Assembly: GCA_025963345.1 (NCBI GenBank)
Contig: JAOPUS010000210.1
Coordinates: 1 to 5,899 of the forward strand
Length of the DNA: 5,899 nt
Direction: 5' to 3'
From: Blastococcus sp.
Lineage (GTDB): Bacteria; Actinomycetota; Actinomycetes; Mycobacteriales; Geodermatophilaceae
The position numbers were made by a program, and so were the translations under genes. The notes under the pieces were generated by a model. That model had not been told where the DNA came from. It made no database searches and worked only from the letters and a program-made list of their open reading frames with translations. Below are positions 1 to 4,682 of the stretch, in pieces; positions within the stretch are counted from its first letter, which is position 1, and the number at the start of each line of letters is the position of its first letter.

Positions 1-900
1 CGCTGCGCGTTCTGCGCGATCCCCACCTTCCGCGGCGCGTTCGTCTCCCGCCCGCCGGCCGAGGTGCTCGGCGAGGCCCAGTGGCTGGCCTCGCAGGGCG
101 TCACCGAGCTGGTGCTGGTCAGCGAGAACTCCACGTCCTACGGCAAGGACCTCGGCGACCTGCGCTCCCTGGAGAAGCTGCTGCCGGGGCTCGCCGCGGT
201 CGAGGGCATCGCGCGGGTGCGGGTGGCCTACCTGCAGCCGGCCGAGCTGCGGCCCGGGCTGCTCGAGGTCATCGCGGGCACGGACGGCGTCGCGCCCTAC
301 TACGACCTGTCCTTCCAGCACTCCTCGCCCACGCTGCTGCGACGCATGCGGCGCTTCGGCGGCACCGAGGACTTCCTGCGCACCATTGCGCGCGCCCGTG
401 AGCTGGCGCCGGGCGCAGGCTTCCGGACCAACGTGATCCTCGGCTTCCCCGGGGAGACCGAGGAGGACGTCGCCGAGCTCGAGCGCTTCCTCACCGAGGG
501 GCGGCTGGACGCCGTGGGTGTCTTCGGCTACTCCGACGAGGAGGGTACCGAGGCGATGCGGCTGTCCGGCAAGCTCGACCAGGCCGAGATCGACGCCCGT
601 GTCCGAAGGGTCACCGACCTCGTCGAGGAGCTCACCGCCCAGCGCGCCGAGGACCGGATCGGCGAGCGGGTCGAGGTACTGCTCACCGAGGACCTCTCGG
701 CCACCGAAGGTCCGGGTGTGTGGCTCGGCCACGCGGCCCACCAGGACCCCGACTCCGACGGCACCACGACGATCTCGGGTGTGCCCGTCGACGCCGTGCC
801 CGGTCAGCTCCTGGACGCCGAGGTGGTGGGCACCGAGGGCATCGACCTGATCGCCCATGCCCTCGTCCCCGTGGCGGCACCGGCTCCGGCCGGGCGGTGA
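1..900 (+). CDS. rimO: Ribosomal protein S12 methylthiotransferase RimO, 3' part (5' end outside window)
   Basis: Radical SAM methylthiotransferase that adds a methylthio group to the conserved aspartate of ribosomal protein S12 in the cytoplasm. The frame is open from base 1 and yields 299 residues. It opens with RCAFCAIP, which holds the last two cysteines (window residues 2 and 5) of the CxxxCxxC cluster motif binding the SAM-cleaving [4Fe-4S]; the first cysteine must lie just upstream. The following FRGAFVSR, the SENSTSYGKDLGD segment (about 41-53), the FQHSS segment (about 105) and FRTNVILGFPGETEEDV (about 141-157) are typical of RimO rather than the tRNA enzyme MiaB. The last roughly 80 residues form a TRAM domain (RIGERVEVLL through the VVGTEGIDLIA end). 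The N-terminal MTTase domain and the start are not in the window. The stop overlaps the pgsA start, so the two are probably co-transcribed. Confidence 0.95.
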   Translation, partial: RCAFCAIPTFRGAFVSRPPAEVLGEAQWLASQGVTELVLVSENSTSYGKDLGDLRSLEKLLPGLAAVEGIARVRVAYLQPAELRPGLLEVIAGTDGVAPYYDLSFQHSSPTLLRRMRRFGGTEDFLRTIARARELAPGAGFRTNVILGFPGETEEDVAELERFLTEGRLDAVGVFGYSDEEGTEAMRLSGKLDQAEIDARVRRVTDLVEELTAQRAEDRIGERVEVLLTEDLSATEGPGVWLGHAAHQDPDSDGTTTISGVPVDAVPGQLLDAEVVGTEGIDLIAHALVPVAAPAPAGR

Positions 901-1577
901 CCTCCGTGACCGACGTCGCCCCGGACCCGGCTGCCACGCCCCCGTCGTCGGCGAAGCTGGTCAACCTGCCGAACTCGCTGACGGTGCTCCGGCTGGCCGT
1001 GGTCCCGGTGTTCGCGGTGCTGCTGCTGCAGAACGGCGGAGTGGACGACGACGGCCGCTACCTGGCCACCCTGGTCTTCGCCCTGGCGATCATCACCGAC
1101 CGCTACGACGGGATGATCGCCCGCCGGACGGGGCAGGTCACCGAGTTCGGCAAGCTCGCCGACCCGATCGCGGACAAGGCGCTCACCGGCACCGCTCTCA
1201 TCGGGCTGTCGATCCTCGCGATGCTGCCGTGGTGGGTGACCGTGGTGATCCTCGTCCGAGAGGTCGGCGTCACCGCCCTGCGCTTCTGGGTCATCCGGCA
1301 CGGGGTCATCGCGGCCAGCCGTGGCGGGAAGGCCAAGACCGTCGTCCAGTCGCTGGCCATCGGGCTCTACATCCTGCCGCTGACCGGCTGGATGGCCAGC
1401 GGCCGCTGGTGGCTGATGGCGATCGCGGTCGTCCTCACCGTGCTGACCGGCCTGGACTACGTCTACCGCGCCCTCACCCTGCGCCAGACCAGTGCCCGGG
1501 CGATGCGCGCCGCGGCGGCCCGACGGGCGGCGGGCCCGAGCGGGGCCAGCGGAGCGCGCACCGACACCGCCGCCTGA
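897..1577 (+). CDS. pgsA: CDP-diacylglycerol-glycerol-3-phosphate 3-phosphatidyltransferase (PgsA-type CDP-alcohol phosphotransferase)
   Basis: Integral membrane enzyme that transfers a phosphatidyl group from CDP-diacylglycerol to glycerol-3-phosphate, the committed step to phosphatidylglycerol and cardiolipin. The 226-residue product carries a perfect family signature, D68xxDGxxARx8Gx3Dx3D93, whose aspartates bind the metal and CDP. NLPNSLTVLRL (about 23-33) is the usual segment entering the first membrane helix. Further hydrophobic stretches lie at about 34-45, 56-67, 98-120, 150-163 and 171-186. The C-terminal roughly 25 residues are an Ala/Arg-rich tail. The chosen GTG overlaps the rimO TGA by four bases (GTGA), which suggests translational coupling; a second GTG at 906 would give 223 residues, and neither has a strong ribosome binding site. 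Glycerol-3-phosphate as acceptor is inferred from resemblance and the conserved rimO-pgsA-cinA-clgR order; a phosphatidylinositol-type acceptor is less likely. Confidence 0.92.
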   Translation: MTSVTDVAPDPAATPPSSAKLVNLPNSLTVLRLAVVPVFAVLLLQNGGVDDDGRYLATLVFALAIITDRYDGMIARRTGQVTEFGKLADPIADKALTGTALIGLSILAMLPWWVTVVILVREVGVTALRFWVIRHGVIAASRGGKAKTVVQSLAIGLYILPLTGWMASGRWWLMAIAVVLTVLTGLDYVYRALTLRQTSARAMRAAAARRAAGPSGASGARTDTAA

Positions 1578-1655
1578 AAACACCCCCTGCCCCCCACCAC
1601 TCGCAGGCTCGCGGCGGGACCCTGCACGGGGCCGTCCTACCCACCGTTCGCAAGC
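1578..1655. other. Short convergent intergenic region, pgsA / SARP-like gene
   Basis: 78 bases between two converging stops. It is C-rich just after the pgsA stop and contains only weak pairings, for example GCAGG at 1603-1607 with CCTGC at 1621-1625. No intrinsic terminator with a T-tract is visible for either gene, and no small gene was recognised. Confidence 0.5.
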
Positions 1656-2393
1656 TCAGCGCGGGACCCGGGGCGGGGCCGGGTTCCCTCGGGCGACCGC
1701 GGTGAGCTCGGCGCTCGGTTCCACCCCGATCTCCCGTCGCAGGATGCTGCGGAAGGCGTCGTACTGCCGCCGGGCCGCGATCCAGTCGCCGGCCGCCTGG
1801 TGGGCCTCGATGAGGGCGCGCTGGCCGCTCTCGCGGAGCGGTTCGGCCAGGACCGCGACGTACATGGCCTCGACGGCGGCGGCCGGACGCCCGGCCCTGC
1901 GGAGCAGCCGACTCAGCGCCTCCAGCGCGTGCAGCAGGCGCAGTTGCAGCCGCTCGCGCACCGTCAGGACCCAGTCGTCGTACCAGCCGGGGAGGAGCCC
2001 GAGCTCGGCGATCGGCCCGGGATCGACGCCGAGGTCGTCCGCGGCGGGGGCGTTCGCCAGCACGCGGGTGGCCCATGCCTCCAGGCGGATGAGGTCCACC
2101 TCGACGTCCTCGCGCAGGCCGAGCCACGACTGCTCGGCGACCACCAGCGGACATCCGACCTGCTGGAGCCGCCACAGCGCCGAGCGCAGGTTCCCGGCCG
2201 CCCGGCCGTCCTCGACGTCGGGCCACAGCACCCCGGCGGCCACCCGTCGGTCCGCGCCGTCCGGATGCAGGGCCAGGTAGGCCAGCAGCCGGCGGCTGCC
2301 CGGGGGGACGGCAAGCCGTCGTCCGTCGCAGGTGAGGGACAGGCCGCCCAGCACGCGCACGAGCGAGGTCGAGGGAGGTGTCTCGACGTGCAT
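1656..2393 (-). CDS. Stand-alone SARP-like regulator (winged-helix DNA-binding domain plus BTAD domain)
   Basis: Likely a cytoplasmic DNA-binding regulator of the AfsR/DnrI/RedD (SARP) type. Residues about 11-95 fit the OmpR-like winged helix of these proteins: VRVLGGLSL, then GRRLAVPPGSRRLLAYLALHP, LWPD and NLRSALWRL, the last being the expected recognition-helix region. Residues about 102-235 fit the bacterial transcriptional activator domain, an all-helical TPR-like fold: WYDDWV, RERLQLRLLHALEAL, and the RRQYDAFRSILRREIGVEPS end that is a hallmark of the family. At 245 residues it has only these two domains, with no NB-ARC ATPase or extra TPRs as in AfsR. The ATG at 2393 is preceded by GGGGAGG at a 6-base spacing, which supports this start. 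It is divergent from cinA and convergent with pgsA. The targets are unknown: classic SARPs activate antibiotic clusters, but none is visible here, and small BTAD proteins also occur outside such clusters. Confidence 0.85.
   Translation of the reverse strand: MHVETPPSTSLVRVLGGLSLTCDGRRLAVPPGSRRLLAYLALHPDGADRRVAAGVLWPDVEDGRAAGNLRSALWRLQQVGCPLVVAEQSWLGLREDVEVDLIRLEAWATRVLANAPAADDLGVDPGPIAELGLLPGWYDDWVLTVRERLQLRLLHALEALSRLLRRAGRPAAAVEAMYVAVLAEPLRESGQRALIEAHQAAGDWIAARRQYDAFRSILRREIGVEPSAELTAVARGNPAPPRVPR
1663..1688. repeat. GC-rich inverted repeat at the 3' end of the SARP-like gene
   Basis: GGGACCCGG (1663-1671) can pair with CCGGGTTCCC (1679-1688), with one bulged base and a seven-base loop. 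It lies inside the last codons of the SARP-like gene and just before its stop on the minus strand. No T-run follows on either strand, so it is not a classical intrinsic terminator. It could stabilise or end the converging transcripts, or simply be a by-product of the NPAPPRVPR codons. Confidence 0.3.
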
Positions 2394-2399
2394 CCCGCG

Positions 2400-2406
2400 C
2401 CTCCCC
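2400..2406 (-). promoter_or_regulatory. Ribosome binding site of the SARP-like gene
   Basis: On the minus strand the sequence reads GGGGAGG, six bases before the ATG at 2393. It is a good anti-SD match and decides the start of this gene against longer readings in the same frame. Confidence 0.65.
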
Positions 2407-2500
2407 AGTGGGGCTCGCTGCCGGAGGGATGTCCGGTGCGCACTGTAATGAGGGCGCCGGGGCGCAGGAAGGTACAGCTGCGCGGGGGTTGGATGGGCGG
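2407..2500. promoter_or_regulatory. Divergent control region between the SARP-like gene and cinA
   Basis: This region must hold the promoters for both divergent genes. On the minus strand TACAGT (2447 to 2442) is a possible -10 that would start transcription about 40 bases before the SARP-like ATG; no clear -35 stands 17-18 bases upstream of it. On the plus strand TGTAAT (2444-2449) is a weak overlapping -10 candidate for cinA. CTGTA (2443-2447) and TACAG (2473-2477) form an inverted pair with centres 30 bases apart, which could be coincidence or a regulator site. The assignments rest on short motifs only. Confidence 0.3.
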
Positions 2501-2983
2501 GTGCCGGAACTGCCTGACCTCGCTGCCCCTGTCCGACTGCACCGTGCCCTGCTGTCCCGGGGTGAGACGGTCGCGGCCGCCGAGTCCCTGACCGCCGGGC
2601 TGTTCTGCGCCACCCTGGCCACGGTTGCCGGCGCGAGCGCGACCCTGCGCGGCGGCGTGGTCGTCTACGCCACCGAGCTGAAGACCGCGCTGGCCGGCGT
2701 ACCCGCCGACCTGCTCGCCGTGCACGGCCCGGTCAGCCCCGAGACCGCGGTCGCGCTCGCCGACGGCGTCCGCGAGCGCTGCGGAGCCAGCTGGGGGATC
2801 GGGCTGACCGGGGTGGCCGGCCCCGACCCCGTCGACGGGCACGGCCCCGGACGGGTCTACCTCGGGATCTCCGACGGCCGGCGCACCGACGTGGTCGAAC
2901 TCGACCTGGCCGGTGACCGGGCGGCGGTGCGGGCCGCAGCGGTCGCGGCTGCCATGGACGGCCTGCTGGCCCGGCTGGGCTGA
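2501..2983 (+). CDS. cinA: CinA C-terminal domain protein, nicotinamide-nucleotide amidohydrolase (PncC) type
   Basis: Predicted to deamidate nicotinamide mononucleotide to nicotinic acid mononucleotide, recycling the NAD breakdown product. The 160-residue product is a single CinA C-terminal domain: AESLTAGL with the likely nucleophilic Ser29, VVYATELK with Tyr56 and Lys61, and the TGVAGPDP loop at about 103-110 followed by GRVYLGI. The N-terminal MoeA-like domain of full-length CinA is absent, as in many bacterial stand-alone PncC proteins. The GTG at 2501 was chosen because homology begins shortly after it. The frame stays open upstream, with an ATG at 2429 (184 residues) and one at 2378 that would overlap the SARP-like gene; the added residues look unlike protein of this family. 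It lies between pgsA and clgR, a common actinobacterial arrangement. The link to competence implied by the name does not apply here. Confidence 0.87.
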   Translation: MPELPDLAAPVRLHRALLSRGETVAAAESLTAGLFCATLATVAGASATLRGGVVVYATELKTALAGVPADLLAVHGPVSPETAVALADGVRERCGASWGIGLTGVAGPDPVDGHGPGRVYLGISDGRRTDVVELDLAGDRAAVRAAAVAAAMDGLLARLG

Positions 2984-3022
2984 CCAGCGCCGTCCGGCGG
3001 GAAGGCGACGCCCGCACCCGCT

Positions 3023-3040
3023 GTTACGCCAAGAGCGGAC
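3023..3040 (+). promoter_or_regulatory. Putative ClgR-binding box upstream of clgR
   Basis: The site contains CGC-CAAGA-GCG (3027-3037). Its core fits the CGCYNANRGCG heart of the ClgR operator described in Corynebacterium and resembles the GTTCGC-N5-GCG sites of Streptomyces (here GTTACGC). The flanking A/T positions match only partly. It is centred about 59 bases before the likely transcription start of clgR, a normal place for an activator, so positive autoregulation is inferred. No other site as good was found by eye in the window. Confidence 0.55.
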
Positions 3041-3078
3041 GCGCGCCGGTCGGTCAGACCTGGGCGCCGGACGCCGCG

Positions 3079-3084
3079 TACCGT
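3079..3084 (+). promoter_or_regulatory. Candidate -10 element of clgR
   Basis: TACCGT fits the actinobacterial TAnnnT pattern and would start transcription near 3091, giving a leader of about 53 bases. No good -35 is present; the GGTCAGACC palindrome (3052-3060) occupies that area. A weak -35 would agree with dependence on an activator bound at the upstream box. Confidence 0.4.
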
Positions 3085-3091
3085 GAGCGCA

Positions 3092-3111
3092 CGGCGCCAC
3101 CTGCGGCGCCG
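3092..3111 (+). promoter_or_regulatory. GC-only stem-loop in the clgR leader
   Basis: CGGCGCC (3092-3098) pairs perfectly with GGCGCCG (3105-3111) around the six-base loop ACCTGC. If transcription starts near 3091, this hairpin sits at the extreme 5' end of the clgR message, a position known to protect transcripts from decay. It leaves the ribosome binding site at 3133-3138 free. The structure is read directly; its role is inferred. Confidence 0.4.
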
Positions 3112-3132
3112 CCGCTTCCCCGCTCGCAGGAC

Positions 3133-3138
3133 AGGAGA
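3133..3138 (+). promoter_or_regulatory. Ribosome binding site of clgR
   Basis: AGGAGA lies five bases before the ATG at 3144 and is a strong anti-SD match, fixing the start of the ClgR-like protein. Confidence 0.75.
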
Positions 3139-3143
3139 CGGCC

Positions 3144-3554
3144 ATGACGCTGCTGCGTACCCAGCTCGGGAACACCTTGCGTGGCCACCGGCTGAGTCAG
3201 AGCCGGACGCTGCGCGACGTGTCCGGGGCCGCCCGGGTCAGCCTCGGCTACCTGTCAGAGGTGGAGCGCGGGCAGAAGGAAGCCTCCTCGGAGCTCCTCG
3301 CCTCGATCTGCGACGCCCTCGACGTGGAGCTCGCCGACCTGCTTGCCGAGGTCAGCCTCGAGCTGCGCGTCGCCACCGGCGGCGCGGTCCGCCCGCTGGC
3401 GCCCTCGGCCGACGCGCCGGCAGTCGACACCCAGCCGGAGGCCGAGCAGCCCGCTGCCGCCGATCCGGTCGCCGAGCCGGCCCTGGCCCTCGTGGGCGCC
3501 GTCCCCGCCCGCTCGTCCCACCGCCGCGGTACGGCGGTCTCGCTGGCCGCCTGA
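3144..3554 (+). CDS. clgR: ClgR-like XRE-family transcriptional regulator
   Basis: DNA-binding regulator expected to activate clp protease and other protein-quality or envelope-stress genes. In Streptomyces, Corynebacterium and Mycobacterium, ClgR activates clpP and clpC genes and itself. The 136-residue product has an XRE/Cro-C1 helix-turn-helix at about residues 6-70: LGNTLRGHRLSQSRTLRDVS, then the recognition helix region RVSLGYLSEVERGQKEASSE, and LLASICDALDVELADLL. These segments are highly typical of ClgR. Residues about 80-125 are a low-complexity Ala/Pro/Glu-rich linker of unclear role. The protein ends in VSLAA, an apolar end like the ssrA tag (LAA) and like the ClgR C-terminus that ClpP recognises in Streptomyces, so the protein may be a Clp substrate. 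The start is fixed by a strong ribosome binding site. In mycobacteria pspA follows directly; here it is about 2.3 kb away. Confidence 0.88.
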   Translation: MTLLRTQLGNTLRGHRLSQSRTLRDVSGAARVSLGYLSEVERGQKEASSELLASICDALDVELADLLAEVSLELRVATGGAVRPLAPSADAPAVDTQPEAEQPAAADPVAEPALALVGAVPARSSHRRGTAVSLAA

Positions 3555-3589
3555 GCCGGCCGACACGCGCTCTGTTCGATGCCCAGGTC

Positions 3590-3619
3590 CTTGACCTCGG
3601 GCCCCCGCGGTGCAAGACA
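3590..3619 (+). promoter_or_regulatory. Promoter with internal operator-like dyad for the TetR gene
   Basis: TTGACC (3591-3596) matches a -35 five out of six, and AAGACA (3614-3619) after TGC stands 17 bases downstream as a degenerate extended -10. Transcription would begin about at the ATG at 3626, a leaderless start. ACCTCGGG (3594-3601) and CCCGCGGT (3604-3611) form a dyad with seven of eight pairs and a two-base centre. The arms extend through CTTG (3590-3593) and CAAG (3613-3616) if one base is skipped. A repressor bound here would block polymerase; the neighbouring TetR protein is the obvious candidate, though MerR-type regulators also use dyads placed like this. Confidence 0.45.
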
Positions 3620-3625
3620 GGGCCC

Positions 3626-4192
3626 ATGCTCCCGTCCGCCGCCGGCCCGCCCGCCGTCCGGCGGGGGCCGGAGCATGTGCCGGGAGCGCACACCCGAGCC
3701 GGCAACGCCATGGGCCGCACCCGAGCCGGGCTGCTCGCCGGTGCCGCTCGGGCCTTCGCCGAGCACGGGCTGCGGCGCAGCACGATGCAGTCGGTCGCGG
3801 CGGCGGCCGGCGTCGCCAAGGCGACGCTCTACAACCACTTCCGGACCAAGGACGAGGTCGCCTCGGCCCTGCTGTCCGCCGAGCTCGACCGGCTGACCGC
3901 ACTCGCCGTGTCCCTCCCGCGGGACCAGGCGCTGGCCGCGCTCTCCGACGAGCTCGGTGCCCATCCGGTGCTGCGCCGGCTGGCCGGGACCGAGCCCGAG
4001 ACCCTCACCGCCCTGCTCGCCGTCGGCACGGAGCGCTGGGCAGAGCTGACCGGGCGACTGGGTGCGGCTCTGCAGGTGGACGGCGACAGCGCGGAGCTGG
4101 CCGGGCGTTGGCTGCTGGGCGTCGTCCTGCAGCCCGGCCGGTCGACGACCCGCCACCGGCACGCCGACCGCCTCGCCGCCGTGCTCACCTGA
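3626..4192 (+). CDS. TetR/AcrR-family transcriptional regulator
   Basis: Predicted ligand-responsive repressor. The 188-residue product has a typical TetR N-terminal domain: RAGLLAGAARAFAEHGLRRS (about 33-52), then MQSVAAAAGVAKATLYNHF (54-72) as the helix-turn-helix, and RTKDEVASALLSAEL (73-87). Residues 88-188 form the variable ligand and dimer domain and show no recognisable ligand class. The ATG at 3626 was chosen because a promoter places the transcription start on it; it adds about 28 Pro/Ala/Arg-rich residues before the family domain. Alternatives are the GTG at 3677 and the ATG at 3710 (160 residues), neither with a strong ribosome binding site. Its stop overlaps the end of the convergent GNAT gene by eight bases. 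Autoregulation through the dyad in its promoter is likely; control of the pfkB-GNAT pair is possible, but no copy of the dyad was seen near 5700. Confidence 0.83.
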   Translation: MLPSAAGPPAVRRGPEHVPGAHTRAGNAMGRTRAGLLAGAARAFAEHGLRRSTMQSVAAAAGVAKATLYNHFRTKDEVASALLSAELDRLTALAVSLPRDQALAALSDELGAHPVLRRLAGTEPETLTALLAVGTERWAELTGRLGAALQVDGDSAELAGRWLLGVVLQPGRSTTRHRHADRLAAVLT

Positions 4193-4682
4193 CGGGTCGG
4201 GCGAGCGGCAGGAGCCGGGTCAGCAGCACCCGGTCGGCGCCCGGCCCGGCGTGGCCGGGCGACGGGGCGGGGGAGGCACCGAACCGCGCCCCGAGCGCGA
4301 GGACGGCGGTGTCCCCCGGAACGGCGACCGCCTGGATCGCCCGGGCGCCGGTGCTCGCGGCCAGGCCGGCGAACCGTTGCACCAGCCGGTGCGCGAGGCC
4401 ACGACGCCGCCACCCGGGGTGCACGGCGAGGGCATGGACGACGGCGAGCCGGTCGGCGCTGACGACCCCCAGCAGGTAGCCGGCGTCCTCGCCGTCGGGG
4501 GTTCGGGCGACCGCGCCGAACCCGCCGAGCTGGTGGAAGAAGAGCGGGTCGTGCATCGAGAGGACCGTGGCCTCGTCGAGGACCGAGCCGGTCCAGAACT
4601 CCGACCGACGGGCCAGCAGCCGCTCGCGCAGCGCGACGGCGGACAGCTCCTCGAAGCCGACCAGCCGCAGACCGTCGCTCAC
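4185..4682 (-). CDS. GNAT-family N-acetyltransferase
   Basis: Predicted cytoplasmic acetyltransferase using acetyl-CoA; the acceptor is unknown. The 165-residue length is normal for a single GNAT domain. The key evidence is motif A at residues 82-105: VVHALAVHPGWRRRGLAHRL, a beta-strand followed by the RRRGLA pyrophosphate-binding loop (92-97) and its helix. AGYLLGVVSADRLAVV (67-82) supplies strands 3 and 4, and ARAIQAVAVPGDTAVLALGARFG (113-135) fits motif B, where an Ala/Asn-rich helix leads to a GF-like turn. The start is a GTG overlapping the upstream pfkB stop by four bases (GTGA), so translation is probably coupled to the kinase. Its 3' end overlaps the tetR stop by eight bases. Coupling to a sugar kinase may hint at a sugar-derived or small-metabolite acceptor, but that is speculation. 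Confidence 0.85.
   Translation of the reverse strand: MSDGLRLVGFEELSAVALRERLLARRSEFWTGSVLDEATVLSMHDPLFFHQLGGFGAVARTPDGEDAGYLLGVVSADRLAVVHALAVHPGWRRRGLAHRLVQRFAGLAASTGARAIQAVAVPGDTAVLALGARFGASPAPSPGHAGPGADRVLLTRLLPLARPVR

Noticed and set aside
2378..2500. N-terminal extension of the CinA-like protein from the ATG at 2378 or 2429
   Set aside because: It would overlap the start and ribosome binding site of the divergent SARP-like gene, and its Gly/Ala/Arg-rich sequence does not resemble the family. The ATG at 2429 has a GGAGGG directly abutting it, without usable spacing.
1474..2622. Long minus-strand reading frame (382 codons) spanning the SARP-like gene
   Set aside because: It is Arg/Pro/Gly-rich with no recognisable motif and overlaps the well-supported SARP-like gene on the same strand in another frame and pgsA on the other; a typical high-GC shadow frame.
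2988..2999. Terminator after cinA
   Set aside because: CGCC-GTCC-GGCG gives only a four-pair stem and no T-run follows, so it is not distinguishable from chance in this GC-rich sequence.
3052..3060. GGTCAGACC palindrome before clgR as a separate operator
   Set aside because: At nine bases it is too short and does not extend on either side; it is mentioned only as occupying the -35 area.
3083..3625. In-frame upstream extension of tetR through the clgR gene
   Set aside because: The extension is an Arg/Pro-rich shadow of clgR, and a promoter and ATG at 3626 give a better start.
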